From: Draconibacterium sp.
GTDB taxonomy: Bacteria; Bacteroidota; Bacteroidia; Bacteroidales; Prolixibacteraceae
Reading direction: 5' to 3'
Assembly: GCA_016705335.1 (NCBI GenBank)
Contig: JADIYN010000012.1
Coordinates: 43,935 to 107,934, forward strand
Length of the DNA stretch: 64,000 nt
Shown here: positions 50,672 to 58,549 of the stretch, piece by piece
Position numbering within the stretch: position 1 is the first letter of the stretch
Layout of the letters: the number at the start of each line of letters is the position of its first letter
Notes under the pieces: model-generated
What the model saw: only the letters and a program-made list of their open reading frames with translations
The model's database searches: none
Told to the model about the DNA's origin: nothing
Translations under genes and position numbers: made by a program

Positions 50672-51811
50672 ATGAATTCAAAAATTAAAGTAATGACAAT
50701 TGTAGGAACCCGGCCTGAAATTATTAAACTCAGCCGTGTTATTCCTGAATTAGACAAACATACAAACCACATTCTTGTACACAGCGGGCAAAATTACGAC
50801 TACGAACTCAATGAAATTTTTTTTGAACAATTGGGAATCCGCAAACCTGATCATTTTTTAAATGCTGCAGGAGAAAATGCCGCTGAAACAATTGGAAATG
50901 TAATCACAAAATCGGACATAATAATGGCGCAGGAAAAACCTGATGCCGTTTTATTATATGGCGATACAAATAGTTGCATTTCTGTGATTTCTGCAAAACG
51001 TCGGAAAATACCAATTTTCCACATGGAAGCAGGCAACCGTTGTTTCGATCAACGCGTTCCAGAAGAAATAAACAGAAAAATTGTTGATCACCTAAGCGAT
51101 ATTAACATGCCCCTTTCGGAACATGCCCGAAAATACCTTGAGAGAGAAGGAATACCGCCCGAAACTATAATAAAAACGGGATCCCCAATGAAAGAAGTTT
51201 TAATGTATCATTTAAAAAATATCGAAAAATCGGGAGTACTTGAAAAAGAAAATTTATCGGTAGGCAACTATTTTATAGTTAGCACTCATCGCGAAGAAAA
51301 TGTAGATTCCGAAATTAATTTCAATAATTTACTTGATTCATTAAATGCAATTACTGAAAAATACAATAAAAAAGTTATTGTATCAACTCATCCGCGAACC
51401 CGTAAAAAGCTTGAAACTATAGGATTTACAAACAAAAATCCTTTAATTGAATTTATGAAGCCTTTTGGGTTTCTTGATTATATAAAATTACAAATGAATG
51501 CATTTTGCGTTATTTCCGACAGTGGTACTATTACCGAGGAATCTTCTATTTTAAAATTCCCGGCAATTACTATTCGTCAAGCACACGAACGCCCAGAAGG
51601 CATGGATGAAGGCACACTTATAATGACTGGATTGAACAAAAACAGGATTTTAGAATCAATAGATGTTGTCACAACTCATTATAAAGAAAATAAAAACTCA
51701 ATAAAAATTATACCTGATTATGAAACAGAAAATGTTTCAAAAAAGGTATTGAGAATTATCCTTTCTTACACAGATTACATAAATCGGACTGTTTGGCACA
51801 AATCAATATAA
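50672..51811 (+). CDS. UDP-N-acetylglucosamine 2-epimerase (WecB/WbjD type)
   Basis: 379 aa non-hydrolysing UDP-sugar C2 epimerase. N-terminal VMTIVGTRPEIIKLSRVIPE, HSGQNYDYELNEIF, LYGDTNSC, HMEAGNRCFDQRVPEEINRK and SDSGTITEESSILKFPAITI are all visible. EGMDEGTLIMTG is characteristic of the WbjD/FnlC branch acting on a 6-deoxy-4-reduced sugar rather than plain WecB. With the dehydratase and the RmlD-like reductase it forms a three-enzyme set for an N-acetyl 6-deoxy-L-sugar. Confidence 0.87.
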   Translation: MNSKIKVMTIVGTRPEIIKLSRVIPELDKHTNHILVHSGQNYDYELNEIFFEQLGIRKPDHFLNAAGENAAETIGNVITKSDIIMAQEKPDAVLLYGDTNSCISVISAKRRKIPIFHMEAGNRCFDQRVPEEINRKIVDHLSDINMPLSEHARKYLEREGIPPETIIKTGSPMKEVLMYHLKNIEKSGVLEKENLSVGNYFIVSTHREENVDSEINFNNLLDSLNAITEKYNKKVIVSTHPRTRKKLETIGFTNKNPLIEFMKPFGFLDYIKLQMNAFCVISDSGTITEESSILKFPAITIRQAHERPEGMDEGTLIMTGLNKNRILESIDVVTTHYKENKNSIKIIPDYETENVSKKVLRIILSYTDYINRTVWHKSI

Positions 51812-51813
51812 TT

Positions 51814-52683
51814 ATGAAAAAAATAATGATACTTGGCTCCGCTGGAATGTTGGGGCACATGGTTTACAACTATCTAAAAAGTTTGAATAAATACATAATT
51901 GTTGATACCTCGTTTCCGGAAAAACTGCATGGAGGAAGTAAACTGTTAAATGTTACAAATAAGGAAGAATTGGAAGATTTTATTTCCTCCGAAAAACCAG
52001 ATATCCTCGTTAATTGCATTGGAATTTTACTACGTGGATCAAAAGATGATCCGTCAAATGCCATCTATTTAAACTCTTGTCTTCCCCATCAACTATCGAA
52101 ATTACTTCGACAGAATGGTGGCAAACTTATACATATCAGCACCGATTGTGTGTTTACCGGCAACAAAGGAAAATATGCAGAAACTGATTTTAAGGATGCC
52201 CGCGACACATATGGACTTAGCAAAGCACTTGGTGAAGTAGACAATGACCATGATTTAACCATGCGCACATCAATTATTGGTCCTGAACTTAAAGAAAAAG
52301 GAGAAGGACTTTTCCACTGGTTCATGAAGCAAAACGGAGAAATAAACGGATATACAAAAATGTTTTGGGGTGGAGTTACAACTCTTGAATTAGCCAAAGC
52401 TATTGATGCTGCCATTGTACAAGAGATTACCGGTCTCATTCACGTAACAAATAGTCAACCTATTTCGAAGTTTGAAATGGTAACATTGTTTAAAGACATA
52501 TGGAAAACTGACCATATTCAAATTACACCTGTGGAAGGCAAAGTTGCCGATAAGAGCCTAATTTCCGTCAGGAATGATTTTAAATACCAAGTAGCTTCTT
52601 ATTCAAAGATGATTGAAGATCAACGTAATTGGATGCTTACATATTCAAATATATATGTAAAAAATTATCCTGAATTGCGTTAA
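51814..52683 (+). CDS. RmlD-like 4-keto sugar reductase (SDR)
   Basis: 289 aa SDR. The NAD(P) site is MILGSAGMLGHMVYNYL at the N-terminus; LVNCIGILLRGSKDDP, HISTDCVFTGNKGKY and the catalytic YGLSKALGE follow. It is closest to WbvR/RmlD reductases, lacking the C-terminal cupin domain of FnlB/CapF. This suggests UDP-L-QuiNAc rather than UDP-L-FucNAc as the product, an inference from length. I chose ATG 51814 over an upstream codon overlapping the epimerase. Confidence 0.82.
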   Translation: MKKIMILGSAGMLGHMVYNYLKSLNKYIIVDTSFPEKLHGGSKLLNVTNKEELEDFISSEKPDILVNCIGILLRGSKDDPSNAIYLNSCLPHQLSKLLRQNGGKLIHISTDCVFTGNKGKYAETDFKDARDTYGLSKALGEVDNDHDLTMRTSIIGPELKEKGEGLFHWFMKQNGEINGYTKMFWGGVTTLELAKAIDAAIVQEITGLIHVTNSQPISKFEMVTLFKDIWKTDHIQITPVEGKVADKSLISVRNDFKYQVASYSKMIEDQRNWMLTYSNIYVKNYPELR

Positions 52684-52694
52684 ATCCCTTGACT

Positions 52695-53891
52695 ATGAAA
52701 CTCCTGTTAATAGTAGATGATTATTTGCCGCACAGTATTAAAGTTGCAGCAAAAATGATGCATGAATTGGCTTTGGAATTTAAAAAAAACGGCCATTCCG
52801 TATCTGTGCTTACTCCTGCCCCTCTTCAGAAAGAATCATTAACAAAAGTTGAAATTGATGGAATTGAAATTCTGAACTTTAAAAGTGGGGAGATAAAGAA
52901 TATTTCAAAAGCCAAAAGAGCTATTAATGAAACTTTGCTATCCTACCATGCCTGGTCAGCAACTAAAAATTTTTTTGGTAATAACCATTTTGATGGCATT
53001 GTTTATTATTCGCCATCAATTTTTTGGGGTTTTCTGGTTAAAAAATTACGTTCACTATGGAAGTGTGATTCTTATTTGATCTTGAGAGATATTTTCCCAC
53101 AATGGACTCTTGATAATGGTTTAATGAAGAAAAATTCTCCCATTTACCGTTATTTCAAATTTTTTGAATGGGTTAATTATAAAAGCGCCGGAACTATTGG
53201 CGTAATGTCGCCATCGAACCTTGATTTTTTTAAAAATACAAAAAAAGATATTTCAAAATTTGAGGTTTTATTCAACTGGTCTGAAATTTCAGAAATAGCA
53301 GAACCGAAAAATACATTCAGAGAAAAACTGGATCTCCAAAATAAAATTGTATTGTTTTATGGAGGTAATATTGGTCATGCTCAAAAAATGATAATTCTTG
53401 TTGATTTGGCTAAAAGATTTGCAAGCAATACTAATGTTCATTTTCTTTTTGTTGGTAAAGGCGATGAAGTTGACCTCATTTTAGATGAAAAAGAAAAACA
53501 TAATCTAACGAACTTAACTTATTTACCTTCAGTTGATCAAAACACCTATTTTGAAATGTTGAATGAATTTGACATTGGACTTTTTAGTTTACATCCCGAT
53601 CATAAAACACATAATTTTCCTGGAAAACTTTTAGGTTACATGGCCAGTTCAAAACCAATTTTAGGGTGTGTAAACAATGGAAATGATTTAATGGAAATAG
53701 TAAACAAAGCCAAAGCAGGTATTGTGGTTGAAAGCAATTCAGAAGATGAATTGTATCAGGCAGCTAAATTTTTAATTGATTCAGAAATAATAAGAAAAGA
53801 AATGGGGTCGAATGGTCGGCTACTTTTATCCAGACAATTTTCAGTAGAAAGTGTTTGTATACAAATTGAAAAAGCACTTAAAAAGCACTAA
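52695..53891 (+). CDS. Glycosyltransferase WbuB-type (GT4)
   Basis: 398 aa GT-B transferase. MKLLLIVDDYLPHSIKVAAK at the N-terminus and YLILRDIFPQWTLDNGL are signatures of the WbuB group, known from E. coli O26 as an L-FucNAc transferase. The donor half has LFYGGNIGHAQKM and FSLHPDHKTHNFPGKLLGYM. It stands directly behind the three L-sugar genes, as in E. coli O26, which supports transfer of that deoxy-aminosugar. ATG 52695 is used. Confidence 0.86.
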   Translation: MKLLLIVDDYLPHSIKVAAKMMHELALEFKKNGHSVSVLTPAPLQKESLTKVEIDGIEILNFKSGEIKNISKAKRAINETLLSYHAWSATKNFFGNNHFDGIVYYSPSIFWGFLVKKLRSLWKCDSYLILRDIFPQWTLDNGLMKKNSPIYRYFKFFEWVNYKSAGTIGVMSPSNLDFFKNTKKDISKFEVLFNWSEISEIAEPKNTFREKLDLQNKIVLFYGGNIGHAQKMIILVDLAKRFASNTNVHFLFVGKGDEVDLILDEKEKHNLTNLTYLPSVDQNTYFEMLNEFDIGLFSLHPDHKTHNFPGKLLGYMASSKPILGCVNNGNDLMEIVNKAKAGIVVESNSEDELYQAAKFLIDSEIIRKEMGSNGRLLLSRQFSVESVCIQIEKALKKH

Positions 53892-53904
53892 TCATTAATT
53901 TAAT

Positions 53905-54344
53905 ATGCGACAATTACAGTCTGAAATTTTTAAAGGAAATTCTTTTTCTGATGAAAGGGGAGAAGTTTTATTCAATAATGATTTTGATATGTTGCCAATT
54001 AAAAGGTGTTACATAATCAGGCATCTTGACAAAAATGTAATCCGTGCCTGGCAAGGCCATCAAATTGAACATAAATATTTTAAATGCATTAATGGGAGTT
54101 TCGTAGTTGCATGGAAAAAAATAGATAACTTTTCCAATCCAAATGATACAAACGAAGCCGGATTTCTTATTTTACAAAAAAATGAAAACAACGTTCTTTC
54201 AATTCCTCCGGGGTATGCAAATGGACTAAAAGCACTTGAAAATAATTCGGAAATTATGGTTTTTCTGATCATTATTTAGATGAAGTTTCAGATGATTCTT
54301 ACAGATTTGATAAAAATCTTTGGTTAGATTGGAGTCAATTTTAA
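53905..54344 (+). CDS. WxcM-like cupin sugar-modifying protein, frameshifted
   Basis: About 147 aa RmlC-type cupin. It shows GNSFSDERGEVLFNNDFDM, RCYIIRHLDKNVIRAWQGHQ with metal-binding His, YFKCINGSFVVAWKKID and SIPPGYANGLKALENNSEIM. A T run at 54260-54264 is one short; repaired, it reads VFSDHYLDEVSDDSYRFDK and stops at 54344. Relatives are WxcM-like isomerases and dTDP-sugar 3,5-epimerase-related cupins, and such a small cupin often follows a wbuB-type gene. Exact reaction unknown. Confidence 0.8.
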
Positions 54345-54364
54345 AATAACTATTTAACTAACTT

Positions 54365-55504
54365 ATGACCAAAAAAGTTTTTGTATCAGGCTGCTACGAC
54401 ATGCTGCACAGCGGCCACGTCGCATTTTTTGAAGAAGCTGCCCAGCACGGCGACTTATATGTTGGCATTGGTTCCGACACCACCATTCAGCAACTGAAAG
54501 GCCGGCCAACCATCAATACCGACAAGGAAAGGCTTTATATGGTAAAAGCCATAAAACATGTAAAAGATGCCTGGGTAAACGGCGGAAGCGGATTGATTGA
54601 TTTCAACAGGGAAATAAGAGAATTAAAACCCGACATTTTTTTTGTTAATGAAGATGGTTTTACACCCGACAAAATAAAACTTTGCGATGAAATAGGTGCT
54701 GAATTACTTGTCAGCAAACGAATTCCGCACGGAGGATTACCCGCACGTTCAACAACTTCGCTGCGCACAGTTTGCAATATACCTTTTCGTCTTGATTTGG
54801 CTGGTGGCTGGCTTGATCAGCCGTTTGTTTCGAAATTTCACCCCGGACCTGTTATCACAATTAGTGTCCACCCTGATTATAGTTTTAACGACCGTAGCGG
54901 TATGTCGAGCAGCACCCGCAAAAAAGCTATCCAGCTTTGGCAAACTGATATTCCTGAAGGAAATAAGGAAATACTTGCAAAAACTTTGTTTAGTTTCGAA
55001 AATCCTCCAGGTACAAAGGTAGTTTCAGGTTCGCAGGATTCAATTGGAATCGTTTTTCCAGGTGTCAACAAATTAAATTATGCCACGGAGAATTACTGGC
55101 CCGACTCAGTAGAATCTGTTACAAACATTGAAATTCTTGAGTTTATTGAGAACAACTTGTGGTTTATAACGCTTGGACCGCGTGTTGGCGATTTTGATGT
55201 GCTGGCAGACACAAATATAAATCAGGCTAATGCAAAAAATTTGGCCGATGCAGCAATTAAATGCTGGGATGCGATTAGATCAAAAGATATTCATCGTTTC
55301 GGCACAACATTTCGCGAAAGTTTTGAAGCACAGGTTGCCATGTTTCCACACATGGTGAACAGCGATATTATTGAAATTATTGAAACGTATAAAAATGATG
55401 CGCTTGGCTGGAAACTTAGTGGCGCAGGTGGCGGTGGGTATTTAGTTTTGGTTTCTGAAAAACCAATAAAAAATGCAATCCAAATCCGTATTGTCCGTCC
55501 TTAA
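54365..55504 (+). CDS. Fusion of cytidylyltransferase-like domain and GHMP kinase
   Basis: 379 aa with two domains. Residues 1-135 are a cytidylyltransferase-like (RfaE C-terminal/TagD) domain: FVSGCYDMLHSGHVAFFEEA with the HxGH site, then RSTTSLR. Residues about 137-379 are a GHMP kinase: IPFRLDLAGGWLDQPF, GMSSSTRKK as the phosphate loop and KLSGAGGGGYLVLVSE. A kinase plus a nucleotidyltransferase can turn a free or anomeric sugar into an NDP-sugar in two steps, the same logic as HldE (PfkB kinase plus the same transferase) and FKP. Substrate unknown; heptose or another capsule sugar. Confidence 0.82.
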   Translation: MTKKVFVSGCYDMLHSGHVAFFEEAAQHGDLYVGIGSDTTIQQLKGRPTINTDKERLYMVKAIKHVKDAWVNGGSGLIDFNREIRELKPDIFFVNEDGFTPDKIKLCDEIGAELLVSKRIPHGGLPARSTTSLRTVCNIPFRLDLAGGWLDQPFVSKFHPGPVITISVHPDYSFNDRSGMSSSTRKKAIQLWQTDIPEGNKEILAKTLFSFENPPGTKVVSGSQDSIGIVFPGVNKLNYATENYWPDSVESVTNIEILEFIENNLWFITLGPRVGDFDVLADTNINQANAKNLADAAIKCWDAIRSKDIHRFGTTFRESFEAQVAMFPHMVNSDIIEIIETYKNDALGWKLSGAGGGGYLVLVSEKPIKNAIQIRIVRP

Positions 55505-55605
55505 TTTTGATATATTTATATCCTTTTTTTATAGTTTTATTGCAATTATAAATTAATGCAGCCTTTTCTATTGGGCTTGTTTACAGAAAAATACAACATT
55601 TTCCA

Positions 55606-57015
55606 ATGTTTAAATATCTCCCTGTTTTAGCATTCCTATTTATATTTACAATTTCCAAAGCCCAAAATCCATATCAAATTTCTGTTTCAAACACAACTTT
55701 GGCAGCAACCGACAGTGTTATGCCATTTTGGTTTGCTGCCAACCGGCATGGTAAAATCCAATCAAAAAATTCAATCCTGAACATTTCAGAATTAATAGTT
55801 GAAAAAGGATATATAAACAAAGCTAAATCAGGGTTAGGAACTAACTGGGGTGGAGATTTTATTGCTGCTTTTGGAACTGAAAATTATTACCAATTAAATC
55901 GTGCTTACGCCGGACTCTCTTTTAAAGGATGGGAATTGAAAGGAGGGATGTTTTACGATGAAGTAAAATTTGCCGGACTATCAACCTCAAACGGAAATAT
56001 TACACGGAGCGAAAACGCAAGACCAATTCCAATGGTCCGGTTTTCAACACTGGATTTCAAGCCTGTTCCTTTTGTGCAAAACTGGCTAAGCTTTAAAGCT
56101 GAATATGATGAGGGTTTTTTAAATGATGAGCGTTATGTTGATGGGGCGCATTTGCACCATAAATCGCTGTATTTTAAAATCCATACTTCCACTTTATGGA
56201 ATTTTGATATTGGATTTGAGCATTATGCAATGTGGGGTGGTACTTCGCAGAATGAAAATATCGGCGACTTACCTGAAGGTTGGAATGCATACTGGCACTA
56301 CGTTTTTGCACTTCCCGGGAACGAGGATTTTTTGGTTACCGATCAGAAAAATAATTCAGGCAACCAATTGGGAACTTACCAGTTAAAATATGAAAGAAAC
56401 CTTCCGGAAATGAAAATTGCGCTTTATGTGAGCCATCCATGGGAAGATAATTCAGGTTTGAACTGGCACAATTGGCCTGACAATCTTTTAGGGATTCACC
56501 TTGATTTTCATAACAAAAATGGATTAATAACCGATGTAGTTTATGAATTTACCAACTCCCGCCAGCAAGGTATAAAGGATTCTATTTATTATTTTGACAG
56601 TAATTCGGAAAAATGGAAAATAAGGGAATATGATAACTACTACAACCATAGTGTTTACCGTTCCGGATTTACATATCAACAACAAATGATGAGTTCTCCT
56701 TTATTTTTTCCTGTTGCCGAATCAGACGGAATTTCTATGGGGATTAAATCAAACAGGTTTTTCTCACATCATATTGGTGCAAAAGGTAATTTATCGGAGA
56801 AAATAAATTGGAAAGGTATGTTAACGTATATCCAACATTCGGGAACCTATTCAAAACCATACACGATAAATCAGAAACAAATCTCAGGATTTTTTGAAAT
56901 TCAATACTTTAACCCGAAATTACCTGTTGAAATTGGACTATCAGCTGCTGCAGATGCAAATAATGTAACCGGCAAAAATCTAGGTTTCAATTTTTCTGTT
57001 ATAAAAAACTGGTAA
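55606..57015 (+). CDS. wzi: Wzi-family capsule assembly outer-membrane protein
   Basis: 469 aa with signal peptide (LPVLAFLFIFTISKAQ). The family Caps_assemb_Wzi (PF14052) is recognised by PFWFAANRHGKI near the N-terminus, RAYAGLSFKGWELKGGMFYD, HHKSLYFKI, FGFEHYAMWGG-like GFEHYAMWGGTSQ and HPWEDNSGLNWHNWPDNLLG. The fold is an 18-stranded beta-barrel that anchors or organises capsule at the cell surface. It shows the locus makes a surface-bound polymer. A gap of 300 bases separates it from the WecA-like gene. Confidence 0.88.
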   Translation: MFKYLPVLAFLFIFTISKAQNPYQISVSNTTLAATDSVMPFWFAANRHGKIQSKNSILNISELIVEKGYINKAKSGLGTNWGGDFIAAFGTENYYQLNRAYAGLSFKGWELKGGMFYDEVKFAGLSTSNGNITRSENARPIPMVRFSTLDFKPVPFVQNWLSFKAEYDEGFLNDERYVDGAHLHHKSLYFKIHTSTLWNFDIGFEHYAMWGGTSQNENIGDLPEGWNAYWHYVFALPGNEDFLVTDQKNNSGNQLGTYQLKYERNLPEMKIALYVSHPWEDNSGLNWHNWPDNLLGIHLDFHNKNGLITDVVYEFTNSRQQGIKDSIYYFDSNSEKWKIREYDNYYNHSVYRSGFTYQQQMMSSPLFFPVAESDGISMGIKSNRFFSHHIGAKGNLSEKINWKGMLTYIQHSGTYSKPYTINQKQISGFFEIQYFNPKLPVEIGLSAAADANNVTGKNLGFNFSVIKNW

Positions 57016-57266
57016 AAAGAAGTTCACAAATAAAATTAAACGACCTTTTTGCAAATAATCAGTAATTTAATTTCCTGGCTGAGTTCTGAAAATTCGAGTA
57101 AAATAAATTTCAGATTTTCATTCAATTAAAGTTCCAAAATTATCTCTTTTTTAATGTTTTAGTAATTAAATATTAACAGCCTTTTGTCATTAAAAAATTG
57201 CTATGTTATTAAATCTGTCAACAATAAATAATGGATGCAATAATTTTTTTATTGATATTTGTTGTG

Positions 57267-57274
57267 TAAATTTG
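57267..57274 (+). promoter_or_regulatory. Candidate -7 box for the WecA-like gene
   Basis: TAAATTTG fits TAnnTTTG and lies 40 bases before the start codon, at the end of a 300-base AT-rich spacer behind wzi. No TTTG stands at the usual distance upstream. It implies the initiating transferase has its own promoter. Confidence 0.45.
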
Positions 57275-57314
57275 AAAGACACCGTTAGATCAAGTTATAC
57301 ACCCATATTTTAAA

Positions 57315-58412
57315 ATGAATTTAGTACTAACAATTGGAGCATTTGTAATCGGATTTATACTGGTTATGATTTCGATTCCCTCAATAATAAGGGTTGCACA
57401 TGCCAAGCATCTTTTTGAGCCTTTCAATGCAAGGAAAGTTCACACAAAAATTGTTCCTCCAATGGGTGGAGTTGCCATTTTTATTGGATTTACAATTAGT
57501 AGCATAATTGCCACTGATGGAATCAGTTTCGATGCGTTAAAATACATAATCGCCTCAGTGATCATTATGTTTTTTATTGGATTGAAAGATGATTTGATGG
57601 ACATTTCAGCACGAAAGAAATTAATGGTGCAGATATTTGCAGCAGTTATACTTATAACACTTGGAAATGTTCGGTTCACCAATCTGCATGGGGTTCTAGG
57701 CGCAAATGAGATTGGATTTGGCGTAAGTCTGGTTTTATCGATTTTTGCGATGGTAGTTATTATTAATGCCTTTAACTTAATTGATGGAATTGACGGATTG
57801 GCATCAGGATTGGCAATTTTAGCAGCCGGCGCTTTTGGAAGTTGGTTTTATATTGCAGGTCATCCTCAATTTGCTATACTTTCATTTGCATTGGTAGGTA
57901 GTTTGGTGGGTTTTTTCATTTACAATGTTTTTGGGCATAGAAACAAGCTCTTTATGGGCGATACGGGTTCATTGATCATTGGTCTGGTCATTTCGGCTCT
58001 CGTTGTTAAATTCAACGAATTCAATATTGATAAAACAGTTCCATATGCTATTTCAGCTGCTCCGGCTGTTTCATTCGCAATTATAATTGTTCCGCTGATT
58101 GATACATTGCGTGTAATGACAATCAGGATTTCAAATAAAAAATCTCCTTTTTCTGCCGACAATAACCATATTCATCACCGACTGCTAAAATTGTTAACAA
58201 GCCATTTTAAAGTTACGCTCATTATTATTACAGCCAATGCTTTTATCATAGCTTTTGCCATGATGCTTAACTATTTATCACTTAATATCAATCTCCAATT
58301 CATTTTGGTTTTCCTTTTAGGCGTTGGCATTTCATTTATTCCTTCAATAGTGCTTAAAATTAAGTCAACTGAAAAAATTAAAGCTTCAAACCCAATAAAG
58401 CAATATTCTTAA
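57315..58412 (+). CDS. Undecaprenyl-phosphate glycosyl-1-phosphate transferase (WecA/MraY family)
   Basis: 365 aa, about 10-11 membrane segments. It attaches the first sugar phosphate (usually GlcNAc-1-P) to undecaprenyl phosphate. Signatures: RKVHTKIVPPMGGVAIFIGF, FFIGLKDDLMDI with the Asp pair, NAFNLIDGIDGLASG, FMGDTGSLIIG and the C-terminal loop ADNNHIHHRLL with the His motif. It is in the WecA/Rfe branch rather than MraY. It should start the repeat unit of this locus; the terminator at 58451 closes the operon. Confidence 0.9.
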   Translation: MNLVLTIGAFVIGFILVMISIPSIIRVAHAKHLFEPFNARKVHTKIVPPMGGVAIFIGFTISSIIATDGISFDALKYIIASVIIMFFIGLKDDLMDISARKKLMVQIFAAVILITLGNVRFTNLHGVLGANEIGFGVSLVLSIFAMVVIINAFNLIDGIDGLASGLAILAAGAFGSWFYIAGHPQFAILSFALVGSLVGFFIYNVFGHRNKLFMGDTGSLIIGLVISALVVKFNEFNIDKTVPYAISAAPAVSFAIIIVPLIDTLRVMTIRISNKKSPFSADNNHIHHRLLKLLTSHFKVTLIIITANAFIIAFAMMLNYLSLNINLQFILVFLLGVGISFIPSIVLKIKSTEKIKASNPIKQYS

Positions 58413-58450
58413 ATTCAAAAGAGAGTTTTTGAAATACAAAAAATAAAAGG

Positions 58451-58492
58451 AACCGTTCCTTCTGCTTAAAACAGAAAGAACGGTTTTTTTTT
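58451..58492. terminator. Bidirectional intrinsic terminator
   Basis: AACCGTTC-CTTCTG pairs with CAGAA-AGAACGGTT and is followed by nine T. It separates the convergent WecA-like and TonB receptor genes. Its right arm plus T run (58474-58492) recurs exactly at 61366-61384. Confidence 0.9.
58474..58492 (+). repeat. 19-bp direct repeat, left copy
   Basis: GAAAGAACGG followed by nine T, identical to 61366-61384. The two copies flank the copper-receptor operon. Confidence 0.85.
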
Positions 58493-58549
58493 GAACCTTT
58501 TCCAAATCACAATTTATTATTACTTCTAATAACAGGAACGACGTTCACA

